From contig OU342819.1 in the NCBI GenBank assembly GCA_910591455.2, positions 21,349,158 through 21,413,157 of the forward strand: a DNA stretch of 64,000 nt, read 5' to 3'. Shown in pieces: positions 10,763 through 21,980 of this stretch. The stretch is from Pholis gunnellus. Lineage: Eukaryota > Chordata > Actinopteri > Perciformes > Pholidae. Position numbers and translations under genes: made by a program. Each line of letters begins with the position of its first letter. Position 1 is the stretch's first letter. Below the pieces are notes generated by a model. It did not search any database. It was not told where the DNA came from and worked only from the letters and a program-made list of their open reading frames with translations.

Positions 10763-11627
10763 CGTGTTTAACTTTTAAAGTTGTGCTCCAACCCTCCTGA
10801 ACGAGGGTGTAACACCATGCATATATGAAACATCATAGACAGACATTCATTATAATCCAATGCTGTGGCTGTAGATCCAAGCTGCCAGCCTCGGCTAAGC
10901 TACACACACTTCAAAGGCAAATTGCAAGTGTGCGTGTAATAATGAACATTCAAAACAGCTTTCATAAGAGACAAAACTAAATGTTAAACTGGATGATATT
11001 GCCTCGTTGTTGCCTATTTTCAGGAACAATACGCAGCGTTTCTCTTTCCCTTCTATACACGAGGACTTGAGTTTGTATCCACCACCACACACGTCTTTAA
11101 GTGCCGGATAAAAGCTGGAGAGGGCTTCTCCTCGAGGATGTTCTTCGCTGTGATTAAGTCTATTATATGTACTTAAGTGCCGCCGACGGCACTCTTTAAC
11201 AAACAGCTTCTCAGGCTGGGTGTCGCCGCTAAACCACATCGCGGAACGATGCAAATTCAGTTTTTAGACAGCGGGCGTTTACAGCCACTTTAAGGAAAAG
11301 CGCCCTGAAAACAGTGAGCCGAAGGTTCCGCTCCAGGCGGGAAATAAAGTCCCGCTCAGTATTTAGTCACCTCCGAATGATGCGTACGTCTCTCCGTCTT
11401 TAAACCACGTTTGTTGTGACCTCTGATGGTTTGTTCTGGTTTTTTAAAGTGTAGTTCTGACACAGCGTGTTATTATGAGAATCAGACAGTCAGACTGGCT
11501 GCAGCCGGTGTTTCCTGGTCTGAGGTACGCACGCTCTACTCCAGCGTCACCTGCTGCTGTCACTGCAGGCGACGGCGCCGGTTGATGGAGTTGAAATTTG
11601 TTCGACACGAGCGCCGTGCAGAACGTC

Positions 11628-11629
<2 letters not shown>
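10763..11629. other. Non-genic interval, CNE-like texture
   Basis: Unique, repeat-free sequence, particularly 10900-11270. A 119-codon minus-strand open frame covers 10895-11254, but it resembles no protein I know and has no splice or start context. Could be a conserved non-coding element; not testable here. Confidence 0.3.
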
Positions 11630-11669
<40 letters not shown>

Positions 11670-11800
11670 CCACCTACACATCTGCAGTTCCATTGAACAC
11701 AGTAACACTGAATGTGTTATTTAGTATCAGACTGCAGGCAACGCAGAAAGGAAAATGTTCAGTGTGTCGTATTGCTCCGACTGGCAATGTTTTCTGCAAC

Positions 11801-11887
<87 letters not shown>
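11630..11887. repeat. Opposed (GT)n and (CA)42 arrays
   Basis: (GT)19-20 at 11630-11668, then a perfect (CA)42 at 11804-11887, in inverted relation with a 135-bp spacer. Confidence 0.97.
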
Positions 11888-11890
<3 letters not shown>

Positions 11891-12573
11891 CACCTTTTCT
11901 TACACCCAAATGCAGCATGACTCAAGCGAAAGGAATAAGTAGCACAGAAGCAGCGGCGCTGTGTTAGATTTGTACCTCGGTGGCAGAGATACAGAGATGA
12001 TCCGTTATTCCTCGTTCACGTTCTCGTGGATCAAGGTTAATGATGAAAACCATCAATTCTCTTCAGGCTCATTTAACCGTCCTGTGATGATTGAAAGGGT
12101 CCACTTCCTGTTCAGATCAAGACGATAGGTAGAATACTGCAGTGCAATGTTTCACACTGACTTCACACTTTGGTCTTTGCAGTTACTTTCCCTCAGATTG
12201 TTCACTAGTTGGTGTCAATCACTTCCTTTATACGCTTTAAACACCAAGAACTCGGGTCTTTGGTCTTTGGTCTTGTGGCCTGTGGAGAGCAGTGATGGAG
12301 GTTGTAGGTGTAATATCATGGAAGAGATTGTGGACTTCTGTGTTTTGTACATTTGTTCACGTGTCACTCAAAGCAGGCAGGAAATAGCTGGAAAAAGAAT
12401 AGAAATAGATGAAACTGTGGAGCTTCAGCTCGATTCACAGTCAACAGGAGGTGTTTATGTTAGATCGCTTTGGATGCAGCTGATATGCTGCCAATCTCTT
12501 ACCAAAGAATTCAGATTGTACTAGGAGAGGCACAAAAATATGCAAATTGACTGAAAAGAGATTTAAAACAACC
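11888..12573. other. Non-genic interval
   Basis: No gene or recognisable repeat. The open frame at 12147-12524 has no recognisable protein. Confidence 0.45.
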
Positions 12574-12783
12574 ACAGAAAGACTGAATACAACCACAAAG
12601 AGACTCCAAACAGCCACAGAAAGACTGAATACAACCACAAAGAGACTCCAAACAGCCACAGAAAGACTGAATACAACCACAAAGAGACTCCAAACAGCCA
12701 CAGAAAGACTGAATACAACCACAAAGAGACTCCAAACAGCCACAGAAAGACTGAATACAACCACAAAGAGACTTCAAACAGCC
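12574..12783. repeat. 42-bp minisatellite, 5 units
   Basis: Five nearly identical 42-bp units, each a doublet of a roughly 21-bp motif (acaaccacaaagagactcc / cagccacagaaagactgaat). The same 21-bp motif family occurs in reverse complement at 55553-55760. Confidence 0.95.
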
Positions 12784-13185
12784 ACAAGGAAACAAAACAA
12801 GCAGAAGCGTTAAAAATGACCACAGAGACAAAAACACAAAGAAACATAAACAACCTTAAAAAGACACAAAACGATTATAAAGAAACACAAAGAGACCCAC
12901 AAGGAAAAACAAAATGGACCAAAGCAAACAAAACAACCACAAACACACAAAAGCGACTACAAAGAGACACAAAACAACCACAGAAATTCAAAAAAAGCGA
13001 TGTACGTGATTATTGAGTTGATTCTTACACTAAATCTACCAATGTGTCGTATCATGACATCTCTAGATCTGGTGGTTAGTATGCTACAAAGAGACACAAT
13101 ACAACTACAAAGAGACACAAAACTATCTCAAAGAGAAAACACGACCATGCAAAGAGAAGCAAAACAACCACAAAAGAAAGCCACA
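12784..13185. repeat. Degenerate AAAGAGACACAAAACAACCA-type repeats
   Basis: Scattered imperfect copies of the same roughly 20-21-bp motif (aaagagacacaaaacaacca and variants) continue to about 13180, with unique sequence at 13010-13080. Confidence 0.75.
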
Positions 13186-13446
13186 ATGAGCTTCATCATG
13201 AATCGATCAAAAGAACAGATGTGCCGTACTCACACGCTCATTATTTATCTCTTTTGTACGAAGATATTCTGATGACCTGAGCGAAGGAGACACAAAAAAG
13301 AAAAAGACACGAGTAGGGAGGCGGTGAGGGAGGGAGGGAGGGAGGGGGAGATAACAAGTGTGCCCTTGAGTGAAAGGATGCATGCAACGCGGAGCAAGGT
13401 AACGCAGAGGGAAGGTGACACAACACGGAGAAAAACTGATTTTAAA

Positions 13447-13925
13447 AGGAACGGTAGAGCAATCTGTTGACTGATGGAGCTTTAAATTCTCCCCCGATGG
13501 CCTCAGATGATATCAGGAGCTCAGAGCTCTGCACCGCGTCCCCCTTTGTCTCTGCACGACTTCACTTTATTAACCTACGGGACGCCAACAGCCATATATC
13601 ACCTCTCACCCCTCGGTCTGTCCTGCGGTCGGCTCGTGTGGGGGAGGAGCATCCATCATGTCTTCCGTGCCAGATGACATAACGCAGAGACTCAATCACT
13701 GCCGTTTGAAAAGCCGTCCGCACAAACAGATATGGCCGCCGTTGACGGGCGAGAATGAGCCGTCACAGTTTATGTTGTGGAGAGAGGCGGACGTCAGGCC
13801 TCGCGCTTTTATGTCGTAATTAAAGTGCCTTTTTACAAAGCGAATATGAGACATGATTGGCGTCAATGAAAAGAGATAAAACGGCGGTTTCTTTTTAATT
13901 GGAGGCTGTCTCTTTCAGTAAAACT
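13447..13925. promoter_or_regulatory. Possible conserved non-coding element
   Basis: Repeat-free, mixed-composition sequence with AT-rich homeodomain-like words (gtcgtaattaaagtgcc, gccatatatcacc, tctttttaattgg) and no open frame of note. Adjoining sequence is repeat-rich, so it stands out. Conservation is inferred from texture only. Confidence 0.3.
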
Positions 13926-14467
13926 GGATGGATGAAATGAATTTACAAAAGACAATAGATGTACAAAGAGTTCAGGCGTCTTCTTGAATGGAAGATTGTG
14001 AAACACAGCTGGCACATCCTGCCATCACGCAAAGATGGAAAATAGATGGGAAACAAAAAAAGTGAGATTTAAGACGCTGCAGTCCATTAGTTGTGATTTA
14101 GCACTCGAATGAATCATATCTCTGGTGTCAATAAGAACTTCAGCTTTTTATTGTTATTACTCTCGTTCTTTTGTGAGACTAAAAGTCTACGTGATCTGAG
14201 ATATTTCCGGGACATTTGAGTCTTGTTGCTTCGGTAGGTACAGAGTTTCAAACCTCTAAATGTTTCAAACTCAAGAAGTTTTTAAGGTTTAAGTGTTGAT
14301 TGATGAGTTGATGGATCGATGGGTCACAAGAGGGTGGGGCATCCATAAAAGTAATAAAGAACATAATTCCTGCAAAGTAGGAGGAATCCCTGGTTCTGGA
14401 AGAATTAATCTCCACAGTAAATTTGAAGTTAAGTTACCTCAAAGGTGGCAACATCCTGTTCAGAAAA
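13926..14467. other. Non-genic interval
   Basis: Nothing recognised. Confidence 0.4.
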
Positions 14468-14758
14468 GTGTTAAAGCTGCATTCTCTCTAGTGTCCACCA
14501 GGGGGCGACTCCTCTGGTTGTATAGAAGTCTATGAGAAAATGACTCTACTTCTCTCTTGATTTATTACCTCAGTAAACATTGTAAACATGAGTTTATGGT
14601 CTCAATCTCTAGTTTCAAGTCTTCTTCAATACAGCATGATGTTCATTTAGTGAATGATGGTCCATTTAGAGTCACACAGACCATAAAGCAGGGGATGCTT
14701 TAGGGGCGGGGCTACACAGTGATTGACAGGTCTCTACCACGGCGTTGCCCGGTCCGGT
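14468..14758 (+). repeat. Family A, copy 2
   Basis: Runs from gtgttaaagctgcattc to gacaggtctctacc. It carries the CTCF-like CCACCAGGGGGCGAC at 14495-14509 and is cut off before the YY1-like end. Opposite in orientation to copy 3, 1.55 kb away. Confidence 0.9.
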
Positions 14759-15864
14759 GTGTTTTCACTTATATATTTTGGTCAGATATATAACTTTGGG
14801 AAGTTATTCAGTATCTCTCTCTGGACACACTCAATGCTTAGATGAAGAAATAAACTAACAACCTGAGAAAAATATGAAGGAAAACATTTTATGTTTCTCA
14901 ATTTTTGAAGCTTTCAAAGGCACCAACGTGTCAATGAGCGATTAGTCGTCTATTCAGGACCTTCAATTCCAGAGAGAAGGTTTTCAGTCACAGATGGTTC
15001 ATGTCTCAGATGATCGGAGCCGCACACAGAAGGACAAACAGCTTTAAATGCGAATTTTCATTGCAAAAAGTTAAAGTACATTTGTCTAATTGACATATTT
15101 GCCGAACAACAAATGTTTCAGTGAGCTATAGGGACTTGTTTTTAGCGAATGCATCTTCCGTATAATGTAATCCTAAATTAAGAGATGACTGGCAGAATAA
15201 GAGGGTTTGAAAACCAGGTTTAAAGCTGTAGCTCAGTAACTAAGTTACAGCTCAGGACATAAGAGCAGACTGCATTTATTGTACCGAACGGTCTAATCTG
15301 GGTATTGCACAGTTCACTTTCTATTTCATCTAATGCACGTTGTATATGTCAAAGCACTCCCACATGGCTTTGAATAAAATAACATTTAGACAAGAGTGCT
15401 TTTACAAAATCAGGGCAGCACTGTGACTGTGACATCTACAAAAAACACTAGGCTGTAAAATAAAACAATCCACCTCTCATCGCTGTCGCTCTCACGATGC
15501 GTCACTACACTCCTACAGACTAACGTTCAGACCGAAGTGGTTTCGGCTCTCAGAGTCAGTCGCCCTCGAAGTGGCTCTAAAGAGTCTGACCACACGGTCC
15601 TGCAACTGCAGTCATTTTCCCTCCACACATTCATCTGCACACGCCGCAGGTCAGCAGCAGCAGCGGCGGCTTTAAAAGTGCTCATTTTAAAGACCTGCCG
15701 CTTCCAGCTGGGCTGCAGAGAGACTCCAGCTGCTGAGGCACAAAAGTGATTTTGATGTTTGTTTATGTCGTAGATTTGATGTCATTTCATGTGGTTTGGA
15801 GAGGACAGTCGCTAAATACCTTCAGCGGCAACAGATAAAAGAAAGAACCAGGCTGGTCTCATCC
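14759..15864. other. Non-genic interval
   Basis: Unique-looking sequence; nothing recognised, apart from a short GC-rich patch with a (CAG/CGG)-like run near 15650-15670. Confidence 0.4.
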
Positions 15865-16265
15865 AGCTTTAGCTATACCTACTAAAACTAATAAGCCTGA
15901 TTCGTTTCCCACAAGATCATTTTGTAAGTTATCCACATAATCATGAATGAGGACGTATGAAGTCTGTATGAGGACACACAAGTGGACGACTCCAACAAAC
16001 AGCCATCGCTCCTCCAGCAGACCGCCGGTCATTCCTCGTGTGAAACGAGAAGTCAAAGAGATTCAGTAACGGCACTCGACAATCTTTTCCTAAACCTAAC
16101 TGAGTTGTTTCCTGTGAAGACTGAGGTTGATTATGAGAAGACTGTATTCATGTGACCAGCAGATATTGAAACGTATCCTCGTATGACGTCCTACGAAACG
16201 TTCTCTTTTTTGTGCGTTTGTCTACAGAAGTCCAACAACACAAGTCTATTTCTGCTCGTTACACA
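15865..16265 (-). repeat. Dispersed repeat family B, copy 1
   Basis: In reverse complement it shares, with 49040-49375, the ordered blocks cttcacaggaaacaactcag, taggtttaggaaaagat, gacttctcgtt, gcggtctcctgg-like, tgtttgttgg and acaaaat..tttgtggga. No coding potential. Blocks reading gttgctggactttygtagg occur in both orientations relative to the body in different copies, suggesting terminal inverted repeats or mosaic copies. Confidence 0.75.
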
Positions 16266-16306
16266 TACAGTCTTTTCAAAATAAACATTCGTCTTCACCA
16301 CAAACT

Positions 16307-16766
16307 GTAAGAAGTGGGCGTGATCCTCTCGACGTCACCCATTGGTTTGAGTACTGCCATTATGAAGCCACAAGTTCGTACATTTCGCCGTCGCCATCTT
16401 GGATTACGGCCGTCGCCATGTTGGTTTTTTTGCAACCAGTGAACGGAAGTGAACATATCTGGACTGAGGAGGAGTGACGTAGAGACGTCGTATACGTCTC
16501 TGGTAGAGACCTGTCAATCACCGTGTAGCCCCGCCCCTAAAGCATCCCCTGCTTTATGGTCTGTTTGACTCTAAATGGACCATCATTTACTAAATGAACA
16601 TCATGCTGTATTGAAGAAGACTTGAAACTAGAGATTGAGACCATAAACTCATGTTTACAATGTTTACTGAGGTAATAAATCAAGAGAGAAGTAGAGTCAT
16701 TTTCTCATAGACTTCTATACAACCAGAGGAGTCGCCCCCTGGTGGACACTAGAGAGAATGCAAGTG
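16307..16766 (-). repeat. Family A, copy 3 (longest)
   Basis: Most complete copy: taagaagtggg end, two tandem YY1-like sites (cgccatcttgg 16392-16402; cgccatgttgg 16414-16424), a palindromic gacgtcgtatacgtctc segment near 16486, and the CTCF-like motif in reverse at 16731-16745. Confidence 0.92.
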
Positions 16767-16784
16767 TTAAAGGCAGTTCAGCAT

Positions 16785-17060
16785 CGACTCTTTGGCAGAA
16801 CTGGATTTTGTGGTTGTTTGTTGGGCCCATCCACCTCTCGCCCGCCCAGTGTGTGATTTAGCAGTCGTTATATGTCTTTGTTGGAGATTAAGTGGATACC
16901 TTAAGAAAACATTTTGTGGGATATCTACGAATTACAGCGCATTATTTTCCAGAGATATTGTTACGAAAGCAGGTAGAGACCAGCTTAGAAATTGACACGT
17001 GTTGCTGGACTTTCGTAGGAAAACGCACAAAAAAAAGTAACTTTGCGTAAAATATCCTAT
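16785..17060 (+). repeat. Family B, copy 2
   Basis: Contains tgtttgttgggcccatccacc, ttttgtgggatatctacgaatt and the terminal block gacacgtgttgctggacttt followed by cgtaggaaaacg. It directly abuts family A copy 3, so the two families are adjacent. Confidence 0.75.
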
Positions 17061-17101
17061 TGATTGAGGATACGTTGAAGAAAAACAGAAACCCGTTGAC
17101 A

Positions 17102-17448
17102 CATGGGAATTCGAATTTGCGTAAGATGTCCTTAAAGTAAATCGTGAGCATGAAGCTTGACCCTCTACTTGACCCTCTACCCCTACAGCCCAACTTGGTC
17201 GCCACCAACAAACCGGGCCGAATACCTGCCAGAATGTCTGCACACACACACACACACAGACCTTGTGACAGACCTTGTGACCATGGGAATTCGAATTAAC
17301 GTAAGATGTCCTTAAAGTAAATCGTGAGCATGAAGCTTGACCCTCTACTTGACCCTCTACCCCTACAGCCCAACTTGGTCGCCACCAACAAACCGGGCCG
17401 AATACCTGCCAGAATGTCTGCACACACACACACACACAGACCTTGTGA
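17102..17448 (+). repeat. 180-bp tandem duplication
   Basis: Two units start at catgggaattcgaatt (17102 and 17282). They are identical over about 165 bp except for a few bases (tttgcg versus ttaacg). Each ends in a short (CA)n plus gaccttgtga. Inside each unit ttgaccctctac is itself doubled. Probably a recent duplication or an assembly duplication. Confidence 0.95.
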
Positions 17449-17538
17449 GGACATTGTATTGTGTCCTCATAAGCAAAGTGAGTCCCCACAATGTCATTAA
17501 ATGTGCAGAGTGTTAAAAGTCGTCCACTCGGGCATCGA

Positions 17539-17738
17539 CCCCCCCCCCCCCCCCCCCCCCTCGCTGGGTTCTGTTGGCGTCACGTAACCGGGGCGGTGTT
17601 AGCGTGAAGCGTATCAGAACCACGGACGTCGTTGATGGACGACCTTGGGCTGAAACACTGCAGAGAGCTGCTCGTTACGTTTGGCAGCCGGTGTGTTGCA
17701 TCACATAAACATAATGCAGCAGCAGCAGCAGCAGCAGC
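17539..17738. repeat. Poly-C22 and (CAG)7
   Basis: Uninterrupted C run at 17539-17560 and a (CAG)7 at 17717-17738. No coding context. Confidence 0.9.
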
Positions 17739-18149
17739 GGTGACGAATTTAAGAAACAGATGAAAAAAAAAACCTCTTTTTAAATTGAAGCTTTCAGCAG
17801 GAAGCGTCTGTTCGCCCACTCGTTTGGTCCACAATCACAAATCCAAATATGTGTTTGACGGATTGACTCAGACGTCTTTGGTTTTTGGTGATGAGACGCT
17901 GAATAGACGTCGAGTTAAAATATGAACTAATAGATATTGCCATGCACTAAAACAATTATTATTTTGTATAACAGGTTGTTGTAATGAGCAGTATCTTACT
18001 AAATATGTGTTAATTTACACATTTCCAGAACATAACTGTGAACATTGGATAAAGCCACGTTCAACATTATTGTTTCATCTTGTTTGAGTCAAAGGTTTTT
18101 ATGTCTCCTTGTATCACTCCACGAATCAGAAAATACTGTCAACAGTAAT
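17739..18149. other. Non-genic interval
   Basis: AT-rich; nothing recognised. Confidence 0.4.
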
Positions 18150-18620
18150 AAAAAAATCTATTTTCTCCATGTTTTTATTATTAAACGTATAAATGAGTGT
18201 GTGAGTGATGTGTGAACCTTCAGCACATAGAGAGGAGTGAACGTGTAACGTTTGGTGTGTGTAAGAGCTGCTGAAGATTTATCATCAGAGTCTGAGAACA
18301 AACTCATTGAGAGAAAACGTCCTTTAAAGAGACGTTTAGTTCATTACAGACGTTTAGAGACTCTACAGGTGAAGAGTGAACACATGAACTCATAGAGATC
18401 ACCATGAAGCTTCACCACTTCATCACTCACATTAAGAGGAAGATTTACTGACCAATTTTCTGAAATGTTATGTTTAAATATGCAAATAAAGGCATTGTGT
18501 GATGGTTACTTGTTGAATTTAGGAGAAATCTACAGACGCAAATAGACAAAGTAATAAAATAAAGGTTTTCTTTCCACTAGTGTGAAAGAAGACGAGTTAT
18601 GGAACCAACATCTCTTTGTT
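18150..18620 (+). repeat. Family D, copy 2
   Basis: Uninterrupted relative of 1-1215: matches 1-200, then directly 940-1215, without the minisatellite block. This shows that the 21-bp array expanded within a family D copy. Confidence 0.8.
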
Positions 18621-19660
18621 CAATTGGTCCATTCTACAGCCCAGCAGTCGACCTTGTTTTAATACATCCAGTCACGTGTTAAAGAGGATTCGTTTGTATT
18701 TTGGATGCAGATTCTGAACACAAACACGAACACGTCGTCTCTATGAAGTCGTCATCTTTCAGTCAAGTGGTTGATTGAGACTCCAAACCCACAACCTCCA
18801 ATTCCAGTCACAAGAAATGAGGAAAGGTTGAGGAGTGTTCTTTCATTTTGAAATGGAAGTGCGTCCTGAGAATCAACAGCTCAGCACGCGCTACAGGTGA
18901 TATCATGCCGTGAGTTACTCTGCAGCAATAGAGCAGCGGATGTTCCATCACTGTAATGCTGTAAAACAGTTCAGTGTCCGTTCTGCTCTATTTCTATGGT
19001 TTTCCTCCATGTTCTTCCTCTCGTCATCGAGACACTTTTATCAACCCGTCATGTCTGCGCCGACTTCATTTCATTTTCTTGGAAGAAGTTGGGATTTCCA
19101 TAATCCTCTTTGTTGTTGTTGTCTTTATCTCGACTCAATAAGTTATCCGCATCACTCCTCGCTCTGTTGTTCTTTGTCTGCCGTTGTAATTCGACACTTT
19201 TTAATCTCTTCACTTGTGTGAAAACAAACATTTAGCACTTTTGGCTGCTGCTGTTATCCAGAGTGACTCATGATGAATGCATGAAGAGGCAAACCTTGTA
19301 TCTCCCAGACGTCTGGTTTCCATGAGCTAAAAAACAACACTGAAGGAAAACTTTCAGCTTAACTCAACGAGTGACACATGATGCAGGAAGCTTGTTCCTG
19401 ACAGTGACATGTGGAGTTTAATAAATGATAAATAAGGACGCTAGCTTTGACACAGATGAGGTTGAAAAGGAGGAGAAATGTCTGCTAATGTTGAGAGGAG
19501 GACCAGTGGAGAAGTGTTTCCCCTCACAGTGTCCTCAGTATGTTTGCTGTCACATTTCAGGTAGAACCAAAACCTAATTGAAGAATTATGTAACAATACA
19601 AAAACATTTTTTATCAGATTGAAAACTAAACCAACAAAAACTGTTTTCTTGTCATTGCAG
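18621..19660. other. Non-genic interval, ends in a good splice acceptor
   Basis: No repeats matched. The last 20 bases (ctgttttcttgtcattgcag) form a convincing polypyrimidine tract plus AG. Confidence 0.4.
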
Positions 19661-19713
19661 ATCTTGTCAGATCCTCCTCAAAGTGGCGTGCATCATTTCC
19701 CAGAATGCCACAG
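19661..19713 (+). other. Candidate internal exon (53 nt)
   Basis: Preceded by a strong acceptor ending at 19660 and followed by cag|gtgtga, a weak donor, at 19714. If joined to the ATG-G at 6996 the frame is open across all 53 nt (MDLVRSSSKWRASFPRMPQ) and ends at a codon boundary. If the donor is not used, translation stops two codons later (GTG TGA). I recognise no protein family; it may equally be untranslated. Confidence 0.3.
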
Positions 19714-20200
19714 GTGTGACCCCGCCAGGGTGACCCCACTGACAACACTCCCACCGCCCGTCACGCCCCCGCCGACCCTCGGCCAATCAGCAACCAATCA
19801 CCTTCCCCAGCGGTGCCATGGCAACCGCATCCGGTCAAAGACTCAGCGGTCCCCAGCTGCTGCATTGAGGACATCGTAAAGGGAAAAAAGAAGAGGAGAA
19901 AAGCATTCTGGGTGTTTTTTTTAATGGACTTTGGTTTTCGAGCCACAGAGGAACGTGGGAGGCTGTGTGCTTCGTTTTCCTGGATTTTGTCTGGATACAA
20001 AGAAAAGCATAACTGGAACAAAGCCGACGCCTCGACACGGTGGATGTAATGTAACTCCAGGATCTTTTTCAAGATCTTTTGCAAAATGTCGGCTCACAGG
20101 AGGTGACATGCGGCTCGTTCTGCCATGTAGCCGCAAAGACCTGCAGAAACCTCCCAGAAACTTTTCTTCCTCCCAACGCGGCCATTTTTAACAAGCTGAG
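19714..20200. promoter_or_regulatory. Promoter-like region with CCAAT, X-box and YY1-like motifs
   Basis: CpG-richer than its surroundings. It contains two CCAAT boxes (ggccaatcagcaaccaatca, about 19780-19799), an almost palindromic RFX X-box-like GGTGCCATGGCAACC (about 19814-19828) and GCGGCCATTTTT (about 20179-20190, YY1-like). No TATA box at the expected spacing. These motifs are typical of vertebrate housekeeping or ciliary promoters. Direction and transcription start cannot be set from sequence. Confidence 0.4.
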
Positions 20201-20217
20201 AGCTGCTGGATGTACGA

Positions 20218-20258
<41 letters not shown>

Positions 20259-20876
20259 CACACTCACAAGCTCATTTAACCGAAACAAAACACACTCTGG
20301 ATAAGCTGAGCGAGGAGTTATAAAGTGCTACCAGGTTATTATCGGCCCCGGCGCTTCCTATTTTCGTCTTTAATCTTTGTATTCTGAGTAATCATCTTTT
20401 TAATTAATGGCGACGGCGGCGTGAAATCTTCCCCTCGCCCCCCCCCCCCCCCCCCCCCCCCAACACTCACACACACTCACACACACACACACACTCTCCA
20501 TCCCGCCGCCACCAGAGACACCTGAAACCAATTAGCATGAGCAGATGTAGATGGGGATTAGACACAGGAAGAGCAGGACAGATTAGATACAAACACAAAT
20601 AAAAAGGCAAAGAGGAGAAAAAAGGGGAGTTTAAGGGATCCTGTCAGTCATTCTGGGTAATCGATAGACGGGCGGGGCAGTGGGCGGGGCCAGTGGGGGG
20701 GGGGGGTATGGCGAGATCAGGGCAGCAGCCGACAGCAGAGATAACTAGCTGTGAGTCAGCAGGCGGAGTCGACTGTAGGAGTCCTGAGTCCTGACCGGAC
20801 GGCCTCATTGTCATTCCCTCCACTGTGAGGGCGAGCGAGGGAGGGAAGAACAGAGAGAGAGAGAGAGAGAGAGAGA
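20218..20876. repeat. CA, poly-C, CA and GA simple repeats
   Basis: CA-rich at 20218-20270, C24 at 20438-20461, CA-rich 20462-20495, G12 at about 20696-20707 and (GA)12 at 20852-20876. Intervening sequence is GC-rich. Confidence 0.9.
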
Positions 20877-20889
20877 CTCTTGGCCGGTC

Positions 20890-21035
20890 GCCATGATCCG
20901 GGCCAATTAAGGGAATTTGATTATATGCCTTAATCTTGGCAGTCAGGTGGAAAAGCAGACAGGAAAAGAGTGGAGGAAGCAGAGCAGGTGCCACCGATAC
21001 ACACCGTTATCTCAGGCCGTAATTGAGTTCCTCTC
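20890..21035. promoter_or_regulatory. Possible conserved non-coding element
   Basis: A short island (gggccaattaagggaatttg, ttatatgccttaatcttggc, gccgtaattgagttcctc) of homeodomain-like TAATTA/CAATTA words between simple repeats. Conservation is inferred only from texture. Confidence 0.28.
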
Positions 21036-21097
21036 TGCCCCCCCCCCCCGACCGGTCTTCATCTTCATCGCCCACAAACCAGATTCCTCTTCTACGA

Positions 21098-21182
21098 GAG
21101 AGAGAGCGAGAGAGAGAGGGAGAGAGAGAGAGAGAGAAGGAGAGAGAGAGGGAGAGAGGGAGAGAGAGAGGGAGAGAGGGAG
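21098..21182. repeat. GA-rich purine tract
   Basis: About 85 bp of (GA)n with GGGA/GCGA interruptions. Confidence 0.95.
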
Positions 21183-21653
21183 GCCTGTTGAAGCAGCAGA
21201 AGGGGACATTTTCACGTTCTTGTTTAAGCGTCCGTCGAGGCCGAACAGATTCACTCAGCCTGGAGGACGTTTATCCCTCAATTTGATCCCTTTTTCATTC
21301 CTCTTTCCCTGCAGCCTCCACGTTCTCCATATCAAGGCTGAGATAAAAAGGCCTGATAGACAGATATAAACAGAGAGAGACAGCAAAGGGACCGATCCTG
21401 GAGAGGACTGAGCAGAGACTTTATTTCCTGGGTCCCAGACGCCCCGAGGCTCCGGTCCAACAGGAGCAAACGGCTCCAACCGCTCTCTTTATTAAAGTTC
21501 GGAGCGTTTTGTTTCCCAGCTCTCTGCTCCTTGTGGATACTCTGCACCTCCGTCCGTCCACCCGTCTGTCTCGGACCCCGCCGAGACTAAACTGGCCTCC
21601 GTCATCAGAGGGAATCTTTTGATATCGACTCCTGGTGTCGTCATCTTCATTCT
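21183..21653 (+). other. Possible alternative 5' exon
   Basis: GC-richer, CpG-containing block ending at ttcattct|gtgagtact, a good donor around 21654. A pyrimidine tract follows at 21690-21740. No credible coding frame. Position between the promoter-like block and repeats would suit an alternative first exon, but nothing confirms transcription. Confidence 0.25.
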
Positions 21654-21901
21654 GTGAGTACTTCAGTCTCTCTTCACCCTCCTCGTTCTCCCCCCCCCCT
21701 CTCTCTCTCTCTCTCTTTTCCTCCCCCCTTTGCTCTCCCAGTACTCTCCTCCTTTCTATCTCCTGCAGTCTGTGGAGGATTGATGCAGCTGACGGAACAT
21801 TTATGAGACAGACTTCATGTATGTCTTTAAACATTCAACTTCAAGTTTTACTGTTTTAACTCTCGCTACAGTTTCTTCATGTTGCCTGAAGCAACCAGTG
21901 T

Positions 21902-21903
<2 letters not shown>

Positions 21904-21973
<70 letters not shown>
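21904..21973. repeat. (AC)35 microsatellite
   Basis: Perfect 70-bp dinucleotide array. Confidence 0.97.

Positions 21974-21980
<7 letters not shown>

Noticed and set aside
10895..11254. 119-codon minus-strand frame
   Set aside because: No recognised domain, unremarkable composition, no splice or promoter context.
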